Source: Pelobates cultripes
Taxonomy: Eukaryota; Chordata; Amphibia; Anura; Pelobatidae
Assembly: GCA_933207985.1 (NCBI GenBank)
Contig: OW240924.1
Coordinates: forward strand, 67,095,691 to 67,159,690
Direction of reading: 5' to 3'
Length of the DNA: 64,000 bases
The notes beneath the pieces were generated by a model that was not told the origin of the DNA, did not search any database, and saw nothing but the letters and a program-made list of their open reading frames with translations. The position numbers and the translations under genes are program-made. Below, piece by piece: positions 28,201-34,859 of this stretch (position 1 is its first letter; each line of letters starts with the position of its first letter).

Positions 28201-31200
28201 GAACCAGGGGCACCCAGGGAAAGCTGCTAATGGCGGCTGGGTAGGGTAACTCCCAAACGGTAATGGAGGATGGGCATGAGGCCAGCTTTTACACTCCTCC
28301 AGGAGTTTGTGGAAAATGTTTGTGGGATGGAGCGTTTTTCACTGCATCTATTGCATTGGGGGGGGAGGGGGGAATCAAAAGCGACAGAGCCACAAAATAC
28401 TTTGTGCCAAAATTGAATTGTTGAACCAGTGTGGTTCTATATTCCACAATACTGTACAACAGGTAAACAATACATACAAGAAAAAGCGACAAATAACTTA
28501 TTTAAACAGGAACAAGAGGTGACAATAGCCCTGTAAGCAGAAGTTGGGATAAAGCAGAAGAACCGGTTTTAGCAGCCTAAAAACAGACACTGGATGCATT
28601 TTTGAGGATATGTATAATGGGATACAGGAATGGAGGGGTTTGCAGGTAAAAACACAGATGCAAAGTTTAATTCTGGAAGATACAGGATGCTAGTGCAAAA
28701 GCAAAACACACAGAGAGGCAAAAAGTCAGGAAGATTAGCCTGTCTCCAGCATTTTTAAGAGGATTGCTAGAAGTTAATCCGTGAACCCACACTGCAAGGA
28801 AGAGTGAGTTCAGACAGAATAAGAATGCATGAACAATTACGTTGGTTGCCTCTTGAAATACATAGCAGCAAATGGGAGCTATATTTTTAAGAAGAAAGTA
28901 GCAGGACTAGGAGATTGATGAGATGTATTAAATACTAAATATATTTAACATATTAAAATTATTTTAAAAGTGATGCAGCAAGCTTATATGGCTACTGACA
29001 AAAAGGGAAATGTTTTGCATTGGAGAGCTTGATTTTAAGACAACTGGAGACTTGATCCAGAAACTGAAGTACAGTCAGGAAAACAAAGATTTGAATATCA
29101 TCAGCATACTGGTGTCAATCCAAAACAAAATTTCAGATTACTAAAAGAAGCAGCGCAAATTAAAAACAGCATGTAACTTAGAATCAAATCTTGCTGAAAG
29201 TGGTAAAAAAAGAGAACAAATAAAGATCAGTGATAGAGCCTCTGTAGAGCAAAGGGGAATGTCACCAATCTCGAAAGCAGAAGAAAGGTCAAGGGGGAAT
29301 GACTAGGGTAGTGAACTTGGAATATAGCAGAGAATGCATTAATGGTTAGTTTGAATTTGGTTCAGTTAATGGTAAAATTGTAATCTAGACAACTGGTTAA
29401 GCAAAGAGACAGAGTTGAGAATGTTAGTCTGGTATAAACAATATGATCAAGAAGCTTGGAAGTGAACTGAAAGGAAAGAGGTAAATTGAGAGAGGGCTGC
29501 TTTAGAATGGCCAAAAAAAGGGGACGGGGCCACTGCAGCAAACCATGTGACTGTGAGTGCCCAAATAGGCAAGTTGGGTTGTCTTTAATCACATTTGTTG
29601 GCCCCATTGAGGGTGTGCCATGCACAAAAGCAATGCTACTGTACTCTCTGCCTGTTCCAAGTGCTCATAGCATAGAGCAGGGGTAGGCAACATTCGACAC
29701 TCCAGATATTGTGGACTACATCTCCCATAATGCTGGCAAAGAATCACGGGAAATATAATCCACAATATCTGGAGTGCCAAAAATTGGCTAGTGCTGGCAT
29801 AGAGCACGCTTGTACAATGGATTCAGGACAGATGGGATGATACCAGAAAAGAAAGAAAAAGATAATGAATATGTTTAACGGACTACTCAAAGCACCAAAA
29901 CAACTGTAGCTTAATGAAGCGGTTTTGGTGTATAGATCATGCCCCTGTAATCTTACTGCTCAATTGTCTGCCATTGTGGAGTTAGATCCCTTTATTTATG
30001 CTGCAGTTCTAGCCACCTTTTTGTGGTTCTTAATCTTTTGTTACAGGGACCAAAATTATGTATACATGATTAGCTTAGTGACCTGAAATCCAATTTTAAA
30101 AAACAGTGTGACACTCACGGAACTCTATGAATGGCTGCACTCGAGCAAAAGACAGAAGGTAAGAACTACAATAACTCCTAATAATATATAATTTACTTTA
30201 TAATAAGTTATATAATTACTGTTATTATTAAATGTTGAATATTGCATGACAAATATTATGTTACATTCCAATATTAACACAGGAGGCATGTATCCCTGCA
30301 TTCATTACAAGCGATCAACTGCACTGACCATTATGAAACAAAAAAGGTTAATTACGTTACGTTAACCAACCAATATAAGCAGCTTGAATAATTATTTCAG
30401 CAACATCTTTAATGCTACAGTTGAATGATTTCACTGGCATTCTCCCTTCTCAAAAGCCACTTTCCTTATTCGCATTTCTTCATCCTTGACCACCACTTGC
30501 CTGTCACACAAGTTTTTATCTCATTGACCACCATTGCCCTGTCTTGCAGCTTCAATCAGGAGTTGCCATCTCACTCTCTATTCTTTACAGCTACTTTCCA
30601 GTCTACCAACAACTCTCTCCTATATTGTCACTTTTCCCATTCCAGTTTTCCTATCCACTAATTCTTACCATTCTGTCTCTAGGTCGTCTACTGTCTCCAG
30701 TCTCCCAGCTTTCCCTCCTTATTTCACACTCCTAACCTCCGCCTTTTCTAATGTCACATCCCTTCCCTAATACTCCCTCTTCTAATGTCAAGTCTGAGTC
30801 CCCATCACTTCCTCCTCTGCCATCACTTTCCTATTCCCATCACTCTCCTATTCCCAACACTCCCTTCTCTGCCATCACTCTCCTATTCCCAACACTGCCT
30901 TCTCTACCATCACCTTCACATCCTCCAGTCCCTCTACTATCACTTTCTGTCCCCAATCTCTACCTTCTCCTGTCATTTAACTCCTGAGTTCACATTTAAG
31001 CCCCCAATCCTGCATGCCCCTCACGTTGTCCTGCTCCTCATATTACCCAGCGCTGCCCCTCACGTTATCCTGCTCATCACGTTATCCAGCGCTGCCCCTC
31101 ACATTATCCTACGCTATCCCTCACATTATGTATTGTTAACCTGTTGTAAAGTATTGTGGAGTATAGAACCGCACTGGTTAAACAATTCAATTTTGGCACA

Positions 31201-32283
31201 AAGTGTTTGGTGGCTCTGTCACTTGATTTCCCCCCTAAATGCAATAGATGCAGTGACAAACGTTCATCCCACGAACATTTGTCACAAACTCCTGGAGGAG
31301 TGTAAAAGCTGGCCTCATGCCTATCGACTATAGTCCATTACCGTTTGGGAGTTACCCTGTCCAGCCGCCATTAACAGCTTTCCCTGGGTGCCCCTGGTTC
31401 GGCACTTTCCCTTCATTCGAATGGAACCAAACGCTAACTCCCAGGCGGCCAATCGCATGACCCAGACTCATGAATGGTCCTCAATGGTACTTAGCCACGA
31501 CCGCTATGGAACAAATTTCGGCATGAGGACTTCTTGGGTCCCCAGTCAACTTGGTCCAGGGTTTTGAACAACTTTGCAACCAGCCAGGAGAGCGATTTTT
31601 GGAGGGAGGGTGCCTGAGACTAAGGGGAACAACCATTACACAGCGCTGCCCCTCGCGTTACCCAGAACCGCCCCTCGCGTTATCCCGAGCTCTCCCTCAC
31701 TTTATGCAGAGCCATCCCTCACTTTATCCAGCGCTCTCACTCACATTATGCAGAGCCGTCCCTCACATTATCCAGCGCTCTCCCTCACATTATGCAGCCT
31801 CGTCCCTCACATTATGCAGCACCCTCCCTCACATTACGCAGCACCCTCCCTCACATTACGCAGCGCCCTCCCTCACATTACGCAGAGCCCTCCCTCACAT
31901 TACGCAGAGCCCTCCCTCACATTACGTAGAGCGCTCCCTCACATTACGCAGAGCCGTCCCTCACATTACGCAGAGCCCTACCTCAAATTACGCAGAGCAG
32001 TCCCTCACATTATGCAGAGCTCTCCCTCACATTACGCAGAGCTGCCCCTGCTCCAGGTAAATTCTCCCCCCGGCATTCCTCTCCTGCCCCCAGGACCCCT
32101 CATCCTAAACACCTGTCACCCCACTGAACTCCTTCCCTGGGCTCCGTGACTGGGGTACCCGGTGACCTGCCCCCTCCGGTGCCTTCCCATGGCCCTCAGT
32201 GAGGTTTCCGTGTGTCCGGTTCCCGGGCTCCCTGTGACTGCTCGGTACTCACCGGTCTGCTTCTCCCGTATAGAGGCCGCCAT
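603..32283 (-). CDS. SCFD1: SCFD1 (Sly1), 5' part: 12 coding exons
   Basis: Sec1/Munc18-family protein that binds syntaxin-5-type SNAREs and supports ER-to-Golgi and intra-Golgi vesicle fusion on the cytosolic side. Twelve exons on the minus strand, each with AG acceptor and GT donor, join in phase to 1056 nt (352 codons), about the first 55 percent of the roughly 640-residue family protein. Runs such as [45 protein letters not shown] and [20 protein letters not shown] match vertebrate SCFD1 closely. The N-terminus is short: M-A-A-S where human has a long alanine run. The remaining exons lie beyond the left edge. G2E3 lies upstream on the same strand, as in human. Introns, especially 1 and 7, are large and full of transposons. 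Identity is near certain from sequence recall; expression is not shown. Confidence 0.97.
1098..1810 (-). other. Repeat-derived block in SCFD1 intron 11
   Basis: A GC-richer segment with a minus-strand open frame of 157 codons (1768-1295) containing [15 protein letters not shown]. The part at 1615-1800 matches inner parts of the TTAA MITE family (CTCAGCCAATCACA, CATCTCCTCATAGAGATG). The rest looks like a retroelement fragment I cannot name. No gene supported. Confidence 0.45.
2206..2345 (-). CDS. SCFD1: SCFD1 coding exon 11
   Basis: Residues 276-321, [34 protein letters not shown] and FWQKHKG. 140 nt, phase 0 in and 2 out; acceptor TTGCAG, donor GTCAGT. Includes the basic KKKNKK segment of the domain-3a region. 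Confidence 0.96.
2790..3058. mobile_element. Worn TTAA MITE, right part
   Basis: Shares the AGTGGCTGTCTGACAGCCACT hairpin region, the ATTATTGCAGTTT block and the right end GTGTCCGTTTAA with better copies elsewhere. The left end is not identifiable. Confidence 0.6.
3063..6611. other. SCFD1 intron 10, no gene seen
   Basis: AT-rich intron between exons 11 and 10. A 221-codon minus-strand open frame at 5070-4405 has no recognisable domain. Otherwise no exon, RNA gene or intact element is seen. Confidence 0.6.
6612..6711 (-). CDS. SCFD1: SCFD1 coding exon 10
   Basis: Residues 242-275, [20 protein letters not shown] then [14 protein letters not shown]. 100 nt, phase 2 in and 0 out; acceptor TGTGCAG, donor GTAAAT. 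This is the signature [12 protein letters not shown] block of the Sly1 branch. Confidence 0.97.
7871..8008. mobile_element. hAT-type MITE with 8-bp TSD
   Basis: Palindromic element starting CAGGGGTGCCCAAAAGGTAG and ending CTGGGCACCCTTG. Flanks are CTGTACAC and CTGTACAT, an 8-bp target duplication with one change, as hAT elements make. Nonautonomous, in SCFD1 intron 9 beside exon 9. Confidence 0.85.
8059..8144 (-). CDS. SCFD1: SCFD1 coding exon 9
   Basis: Residues 214-241, [20 protein letters not shown] then DNLAAGQF. 86 nt, phase 0 in and 2 out; acceptor CCCCTAG, donor GTACGT. A hAT MITE ends only about 40 bases from the donor side. Confidence 0.96.
8392..8447 (-). CDS. SCFD1: SCFD1 coding exon 8
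   Basis: Residues 195-213, [20 protein letters not shown] short 56-nt exon, phase 1 in and 0 out; acceptor TGTATAG, donor GTAAGA. Confidence 0.95.
9662..10546 (+). mobile_element. Solo LTR, 885 bp, with TSD CTTAT
   Basis: Begins TGTGACGAACTGCCC and ends GTCCGTCACA, with TG...CA ends, and is flanked by the 5-bp direct repeat CTTAT (9657-9661 and 10547-10551). No internal retroviral-type genes follow, so it is a solo LTR left by recombination, probably Gypsy-like. It splits an 18-bp minisatellite. The strand is arbitrary, because no PBS or PPT remains. Confidence 0.85.
10547..10802 (+). repeat. 18-bp minisatellite
   Basis: Degenerate tandem units near GCTTATATCAAACGCAAT. The unit length is a multiple of three, so the plus strand reads as a six-residue Y-Q-T-Q-C-type repeat, which is not a protein. 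Related sequence (CAAACTCAATGCTTAT) lies just left of the solo LTR, so the LTR entered the array. Confidence 0.85.
10803..12165. other. GC-rich block of probable repeat origin
   Basis: Much more GC- and CpG-rich than the flanking intron. Minus-strand open frames of 157 codons (11799-11326, with [17 protein letters not shown]) and 131 codons (12094-11699) look like the 5' part of a retroelement but match no domain I can name. It ends at an A/T-rich tract at 12170. No SCFD1 exon is present here. Confidence 0.45.
12784..12844. repeat. Perfect hairpin, 18-bp arms
   Basis: TTGCTGTTCTTTAGTTAC at 12784-12801 pairs with 12827-12844 without mismatch, around an AT-rich 25-base loop. Probably the core of a small MITE. 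Confidence 0.8.
13158..13231. repeat. (TA)n microsatellite
   Basis: About 37 uninterrupted TA units following an A-rich tract. It forms the insertion target of the Ngaro element; the other side continues as ATATATAT from 19473. Confidence 0.95.
13232..13333 (-). repeat. Ngaro split repeat B2
   Basis: Second B copy, forming the 3' end of the element. It abuts the TA microsatellite directly. Confidence 0.92.
13376..13469 (-). repeat. Ngaro split repeat A2
   Basis: Second A copy, between B1 and the 42-base spacer that precedes B2. Confidence 0.93.
13470..13571 (-). repeat. Ngaro split repeat B1
   Basis: 102-bp copy from TTGTGCTCGG to AAAAGAGGGC, identical by eye to 13232-13333 and directly joined to A2. 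Confidence 0.93.
13610..14545 (-). CDS. Ngaro tyrosine recombinase
   Basis: Open over 311 codons. The apparent start at 14545 is TTG and the frame stays open upstream, so the true start is uncertain. An N-terminal SAM-like region ([18 protein letters not shown]) is followed by the catalytic domain: R in [11 protein letters not shown], the H-x-x-R box in [15 protein letters not shown] and tyrosine in SIYNAYIP. This R-H-R-Y set defines the integrase-like recombinase of the DIRS order. Unlike gag and pol this frame is unbroken. It ends about 40 bases before repeat B1. Confidence 0.9.
   Translation of the reverse strand: MLHARSLTHQALSPNTAITYNRALNIFNKFTAEFGLQGDFSIQTMVSFASFCHLHLNLSHNTIKLYLTGVQHHSLTNFPNSTPFLSSYPIKKVLKGISKVSPPLASTRLPIDGPIFRSLSNLLDTAPFDSYTNMVIKSAIYLAFYGFLRPREFTVICQGDIARCLKTSHLTKVEDHYLLSIPTTKTNRSIHPTIIPLFPTDNAWCPVKVLDQLRSTFRTHLPDSPLLTLQGHPLTTAKLMSHVRTLLSKLGHNPAAFSGHSFRIGAASAASSTNAPVHIIKRLGRWKSSIYNAYIPQPEKELRQAFRNLVL
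14554..16100 (-). pseudogene. Ngaro reverse transcriptase and RNase H, frameshifted
   Basis: RT blocks read [20 protein letters not shown] and [17 protein letters not shown]; the catalytic YLDD box ([11 protein letters not shown]) lies near 15470. RNase H follows from about 15100 with [15 protein letters not shown], the acidic E in [19 protein letters not shown] and TAADALSRS, so all four acidic positions are visible. Single-base losses or gains near 15645 and 15415 put these blocks into different frames. It would copy the element RNA into DNA if intact. Confidence 0.88.
16139..17356 (-). pseudogene. Ngaro gag, frameshifted
   Basis: Starts with a true ATG at 17356. The first 77 codons include a SAP-like motif ([20 protein letters not shown]). 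Then come a coiled segment ([16 protein letters not shown]) and the gag core from about 16940. The C-terminus carries a CCHC knuckle ([14 protein letters not shown]) and a C-x7-C-x4-C-x3-H finger ([18 protein letters not shown]), typical of DIRS/Ngaro gag. Frame changes near 17135 and 16880 break the reading frame. The role is RNA packaging and particle assembly, inferred from the family. Confidence 0.8.
17916..18458 (-). other. Open frame in Ngaro leader
   Basis: 180 open codons between repeat A1 and gag, rich in proline, arginine and histidine, with no family I recognise. It may be a chance frame in the leader or an accessory ORF. Codon use does not settle it by eye. Confidence 0.3.
18459..19378 (-). 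other. Ngaro 5' leader, no gene seen
   Basis: About 900 bases between A1 and the leader frame. The distal part (19080-19378) is GC-rich with CpGs, the inner part AT-rich. It probably includes the element promoter; no coding signal was recognised. Confidence 0.5.
19379..19472 (-). repeat. Ngaro split repeat A1
   Basis: 94-bp copy from GGACAATCAGCTGAGCGG to GGCCTTTCTAC. It matches 13376-13469 with no difference I can see and marks the 5' end of the element. Confidence 0.93.
20145..20234 (-). CDS. SCFD1: SCFD1 coding exon 7
   Basis: Residues 165-194 ([20 protein letters not shown] then [10 protein letters not shown]). 90 nt, phase 1 in and 1 out; acceptor TACGCAG, donor GTAATT. The next intron, toward exon 8, is about 11.7 kb and carries the Ngaro element and the solo LTR. 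Confidence 0.96.
20723..20810 (-). CDS. SCFD1: SCFD1 coding exon 6
   Basis: Residues 136-164, [20 protein letters not shown] then QNKELVSYR. 88 nt, phase 0 in and 1 out; acceptor CCTCAG, donor GTTGGT. Confidence 0.96.
20928..20993. repeat. Alternating purine-pyrimidine tract (GT/GC/CA)
   Basis: GTGTGTGTGCGCGCGCACAC followed by CACACG repeats, strictly alternating over about 60 bases. Z-DNA-prone. SCFD1 intron 5. Confidence 0.9.
21148..21270 (-). CDS. SCFD1: SCFD1 coding exon 5
   Basis: Residues 95-135, [20 protein letters not shown] and then [11 protein letters not shown]. 123 nt, phase 0 on both sides; acceptor TTTACAG, donor GTAACG. Almost identical to mammalian SCFD1. Confidence 0.97.
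21840..21911. mobile_element. 72-bp TTAA MITE
   Basis: Perfect inverted ends CCCCTTAAGGAC and GTCCTTAAGGGG-type, flanked by TTAA at 21836-21839 and 21912-21915, with an inner CATGTCACACATGTCATG palindrome. The ends resemble the large composite at 56150. Confidence 0.8.
22756..22904. mobile_element. 149-bp TTAA MITE
   Basis: TTAA on both sides; ends AAGGAACAATATAGGGTCAGG and GGTGACTATAGTGTCCCT. A deletion form of the longer family at 47128 and 60135. Confidence 0.8.
23407..23497 (-). CDS. SCFD1: SCFD1 coding exon 4
   Basis: Residues 64-94 ([20 protein letters not shown], then [10 protein letters not shown]). 91 nt, phase 2 in and 0 out; acceptor TGTCAG, donor GTAATT. Confidence 0.96.
23975..24063 (-). 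CDS. SCFD1: SCFD1 coding exon 3
   Basis: Residues 35-63, [20 protein letters not shown] and onward to LRDMGVTLH. 89 nt, phase 0 in and phase 2 out; acceptor CTTTCAG, donor GTGAGT. This is the first beta-strand and helix region of Sec1/Munc18 domain 1. Confidence 0.96.
24321..24703. mobile_element. 383-bp TTAA MITE
   Basis: Flanked by TTAA; ends AGGGACACTAGAGGCATCC and GGCAATATAGTTTCCCT. Inner hairpins include CAATGGTAATTATTGCAGTTT/AAACTGCAATAATTACC. SCFD1 intron 2. Confidence 0.85.
25068..25615 (-). pseudogene. CR1/L2-type LINE, 3' end with RT C-terminus
   Basis: Minus-strand frame (25612-25271) reads [20 protein letters not shown] and [20 protein letters not shown], the usual C-terminus of CR1/L2-clade reverse transcriptases. 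The 3' UTR follows and ends in the GTAACTATGTAATC-type tail near 25068. 5'-truncated and dead. SCFD1 intron 1-2 region, sense orientation. Confidence 0.85.
26020..26090 (-). CDS. SCFD1: SCFD1 coding exon 2
   Basis: Residues 11-34 ([12 protein letters not shown] through GEPVWK). 71 nt, enters in phase 1 and leaves in phase 0. Acceptor TTTTTGCAG and donor GTAAAA. The exon matches the conserved N-terminal Sly1 segment. Confidence 0.96.
26091..27389. other. SCFD1 intron 1, proximal part
   Basis: Contains an AGAAAGAAAG microsatellite (26253-26279) and, from about 27090, a GC-richer block starting TGTAGCGGAGCTCC that may be another LTR or repeat; its ends are not resolved. No exon seen. Confidence 0.4.
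27390..27525. mobile_element. hAT-type MITE with 8-bp TSD
   Basis: Begins CAGGGATAGGCAACCTTCG and ends CGAAGGTTGCCTATGCCTG. Flanks TACTAGAG and TACTAGAC match at 7 of 8 positions. SCFD1 intron 1. Confidence 0.87.
27961..28469 (+). mobile_element. LTR-like 509-bp repeat, copy 1
   Basis: Starts TGTAAAGTTTGTTCCC and ends ACAGGTAAACA. It is matched over its whole length by the reverse complement of 31134-31640. TG...CA ends and the discrete length suggest a solo LTR. No 5-bp target duplication is visible at this copy. Confidence 0.6.
28470..29677. other. SCFD1 intron 1, unassigned
   Basis: A-rich sequence with the style of an old repeat (many purine runs), but no domain or element end I recognise. 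No exon seen. Confidence 0.4.
29678..29796. mobile_element. hAT-type MITE with exact 8-bp TSD
   Basis: Begins CAGGGGTAGGCAACATTCG. Flanked by GCATAGAG on both sides (29670-29677 and 29797-29804). Same family as the copy at 27390, slightly shorter. Confidence 0.88.
29880..30180. mobile_element. Worn foldback MITE
   Basis: Begins ACTCAAAGCACCAAAACAAC with AATGAAGCGGTTTTGGTG and continues through GTATAGATCATGCCCCTG, as at 51205. Right end not clear. SCFD1 intron 1. Confidence 0.55.
30425..31011. repeat. Pyrimidine-rich degenerate repeat tract
   Basis: Strongly C/T-biased plus strand with imperfect units such as CATCACTCTCCTATTCCC at 30820-30910. Open frames here are Ser/Pro/Leu artefacts. Could adopt triplex-type structure; nothing else seen. 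Confidence 0.6.
31012..31133. repeat. 22-bp minisatellite, left part
   Basis: Degenerate units of CCCCTCACATTATCCAGCGCTG type, cut by the LTR-like repeat at 31134 and resuming at 31641. Confidence 0.75.
31134..31640 (-). mobile_element. LTR-like 507-bp repeat, copy 2 (inverted)
   Basis: On the minus strand it starts TGTAATGGTTGTTCCCC and ends CAGGTTAACA. It interrupts a 22-bp minisatellite, which fixes both ends independently. Inverted relative to copy 1. Confidence 0.65.
31641..32047. repeat. 22-bp minisatellite, right part
   Basis: About 18 units near CCCTCCCTCACATTACGCAGAG, most regular at 31840-32000. Because 22 is not a multiple of three, all frames read as a seven-residue LTLRRAL/SHYAEPS pattern with no coding meaning. 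It ends about 200 bases from SCFD1 exon 1. Confidence 0.9.
32253..32283 (-). CDS. SCFD1: SCFD1 coding exon 1 (start codon)
   Basis: Encodes residues 1-10, [10 protein letters not shown], plus the first base of codon 11; donor GTGAGT. The ATG at 32283 is the only in-frame start seen near the CpG-rich promoter. Human SCFD1 has the same SIRERQT run after a longer alanine stretch, so this start is well supported. Confidence 0.95.
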
Positions 32284-32312
32284 GTTTCTCGCTCAATCCC
32301 CTCCTTTGGCCG

Positions 32313-32320
32313 TGACGTCA
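32313..32320. promoter_or_regulatory. Perfect CRE, TGACGTCA
   Basis: Palindromic TGACGTCA, the full consensus for CREB/ATF-type bZIP factors, ending 30 bases upstream of the SCFD1 ATG. It may lie in the core promoter or in a short 5' UTR. Confidence 0.7.
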
Positions 32321-32327
32321 GCAGCAG

Positions 32328-32335
32328 TGACGTGG
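32328..32335 (+). promoter_or_regulatory. UPRE-like site, TGACGTGG
   Basis: TGACGTGG is the core of the unfolded-protein-response element bound by XBP1/ATF6. It starts 15 bases from the start of the CRE, in the same orientation on the plus strand. Occupancy is inferred only. Confidence 0.5.
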
Positions 32336-32928
32336 CGCCCATACAAACCCCAGCTCGCAACGCGCCGCGCGATCAGCTGCCCGGAGTTTCCAGGACGACA
32401 GAGTCCACGCCCTCTCACTGACCTGGCATGGTGTGCGTTCCAAGCCTCGATACGAACCCGGAACTGTGTGTGCGTTCCACGGATTGTTTATCTTTTACAC
32501 TTAGTTCAAGGTTTCTCCAAAGCCTGGCCTTCCAGGTGTTACTGAACTGCAACTCCCTTCATTCTCTGGCCATTCCATTCAGAGAATCATTGGAGTTGTA
32601 GTTAAGTCACATCTGGAGAGCCAGGGAACCCTGTGAGCCCAATGGGCATTCTAGATTTTGTATGGCTGTTTAATGGGGGATTATTCACTGAACACAAAAC
32701 TACAGCGAATTAGGATCCAAATGGCAACATAGAGGCCAACATAGCAAAGCTCTGACTGAGTTATTCACTAAAGTGAGAATTCAACATGAGTTTCAAATTC
32801 AAAATTGCCAAACTGTAAAAAAATAAAAATAAATATCCAAGTATGCTAACCTTTCATCTTAAATGCTCTGGCCTTAAATTTGACATTTACTTTGAATTCT
32901 CACACTAGTGAATTACACTGAATATTAA

Positions 32929-33320
32929 AGGACCACTACAGGCACCCAGACCACTTCAGCTTAATGAAGTGGTCTGGGTGCCTGGTCCAGCTAGGGTTAA
33001 CCCCCTTTTTTTTTTTTTCTTTTTTTTTTATAAACATAGCAGTTTCAGAGAAACTGCTATGTTTATAAATAGGTTAATCCAGCCTCTGAAGCCTCTAGTG
33101 GCTGTCTCACTGACAGCCGCTAGAGGCGTTTGCGTGCTCCTCATTGTGAAAATCACAGTGAGAAGATGCAAGCGTCCATAGGAAAGCATTATGAATGCTT
33201 TCCTATGAGACTGGCTGAATGCGCACGCAGCTACTGCCGCGCATGCGCATTCAGCAGAAGAGGAGGAGAGCTCCCCGCTCGGCGCTGGAAAAAGAGGTAA
33301 GCTTAACCCCTTCCTCTCCC
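32929..33320 (+). mobile_element. Multi-hairpin TTAA MITE, copy 1 (3' truncated)
   Basis: TTAA at 32925-32928, then AGGACCACTACAGGCACCC. It carries the consecutive palindromes of this family and GAGGTAAGC before fading near 33320. The right inverted end is missing. Confidence 0.82.
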
Positions 33321-33385
33321 CATATGCCCTCCTTTGCTATAATTAAGATCATTAAGAGTAGTCCACAACATTCTGGAGTGCTTAA

Positions 33386-34588
33386 AGGGACACTGTAGTC
33401 ACTATAACCATTTCATCTCTTTGAATTGGTTAGAGTGCCTGGAGTGCCCTGGCACTGTCCCTCCATTCAGTGTTTTACCATGTTCATGCAGTATGCCACA
33501 AAATAAGAGTCCCTGGCCACCCACAGTCCGGCCCCTTCTGTATGTGTAGCTAAGGACGTAAAAACCCAAGGGCAGAGTACAGAATATTTGATAGAGTCCT
33601 AACCTCAACATATGAGGAAAGGGATTTAGGGGTGATTATTTCTGATGACTTAAAGGTAGGCAGATAATGTAATAGAGCAGCAGGAAATGCTAGTAGAATG
33701 CTTGGTTGTATAGGGAGAGGTATTAGCAGTAGAAAGAGGGAGGTGCTCATGCCATTGTACAGAACACTGGTGAGACCTCACTTGGAGTATTGTACGCAGT
33801 ACTGGAGACCGTATCTTCAGAAGGATATTGATACCTTAGAGAGGGTTCAGAGAAGGGCTACTAAACTGGTTCATGGATTGCGGGATAAAACTTACCAGGA
33901 AAGGTTAAAGGATCTTAACATGTATAGCTTGGAGGAAAGACGAGACAGGGGGGATATGATAGAAACATTTAAATATATAAAGGGAATCAACACAGTAAAG
34001 GAGGAGACTATATTTAAAAGAAGAAAAACTACCACAACAAGAGGACATAGTCTTAAATTAGAGGGACAAAGGTTTAAAAATAATATCAGGAAGTATTACT
34101 TTACTGAGAGGGTAGTGGATGCATGGAATAGCCTTCCAGCTGAGGTGGTAGATGTTAACACAGTAAAGGAGTTTAAGCATGCGTGGGATAGGCATAAGGC
34201 TATCCTAACTATAAGATAAGGCTAGGGACTAATGAAAGTATTTAGAAAATTGGGCAGACTAGATGGGCCGAATGGTTCTTATCTGCCGTCACATTCTATG
34301 CTTCTATATGTCTAACGCAGAGATTACACACTTCCTTGTTGTCATACCCATTCATACCATCAGTTGGAGCTTTGACAGTCAGCTGACACTCTCAGCCAAT
34401 CACAGTTGCCCATTGCTGCACAGGCTAATACTTCCTTATTAGCCAAAGCAGCCCAGAGGGGATGGACTGCATTGGACTCTTGTTTAGCATTAGAATGTTT
34501 AATGCTAAAATAAATTATGGTACCGGGGACTCCAGACACTATAACCAGATTAATGAGATGAAGCAGATACAGTGCCTACGGTGTCCCT
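33386..34588. mobile_element. TTAA MITE split by a LINE
   Basis: Outer ends AGGGACACTGTAGTCAC and CCTACGGTGTCCCT, between TTAA at 33382-33385 and 34589-34592. The MITE interior is interrupted from about 33560 to 34310 by a LINE fragment, so the LINE came later. Confidence 0.75.
33575..34310 (+). pseudogene. CR1/L2-type LINE, RT C-terminus and 3' UTR
   Basis: In one frame: YEERDLGVIISDDLKVGR, a stop, then NRAAGNASRMLGCIGRGISS, LMPLYRTLVRPHLEYCTQYW, DTLERVQRRATKLVHGLRDK and VVDAWNSLPAEVVDVNTVKE. These are the terminal blocks of a CR1/L2-clade reverse transcriptase. The 3' UTR ends GGGCCGAATGGTTCTTATCT then TCTATGCTTCTATATG. 5'-truncated, with one nonsense codon near 33670, otherwise well preserved. 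Intergenic. Confidence 0.9.
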
Positions 34589-34618
34589 TTAAGATAGCTT
34601 ACCCATATTATAAACCAC

Positions 34619-34731
34619 CAGCGCTACCCAAAAGGTAGATTCCCAGATGTTGTAGGGATCCCATGATGCTTTGCCAACCTTTAGAAATGCAAAGCATCAT
34701 GGAAGTATTAGAATATCTGGGCACCCCTGGT
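34619..34731. mobile_element. hAT-type MITE, worn
   Basis: Related to the element at 7871 (CCCAAAAGGTAGATTCCCAG on one side, CTGGGCACCCCTG on the other), with the ACCTTTAGAAATGC centre. The target duplication cannot be aligned cleanly. Confidence 0.65.
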
Positions 34732-34859
34732 ATAAACTATATCCTCTGCCACATTATTAATAATCATAAAAGTATTTAACCAGGAACAGTATATTCAGAT
34801 TACTCTGGTTTTCAAGTACATCCAGGGGTTATTACTATTACCCAATTTAATGGGACTAA

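Larger units (their letters stand above)
32253..32460 (-). promoter_or_regulatory. SCFD1: CpG-rich SCFD1 promoter
   Basis: A GC- and CpG-rich stretch around the SCFD1 start codon, unlike the AT-rich introns on either side. It has a CG-dense core (near CGCAACGCGCCGCGCGATC, 32357-32375) and two TGACGT sites. No TATA box is obvious. The exact transcription start cannot be read from sequence. The region also faces the intergenic space on the plus strand, so bidirectional activity is possible but not shown. Confidence 0.75.

Noticed and set aside
31012..32047. CRISPR-like regular repeat array
   Set aside because: Units are contiguous 22-mers without spacers, in a vertebrate genome; a minisatellite.
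31551..32149. Two long plus-strand frames (169 and 191 codons) before the SCFD1 promoter
   Set aside because: They are produced by the 22-bp minisatellite; the repeated peptide follows the DNA unit in both frames.
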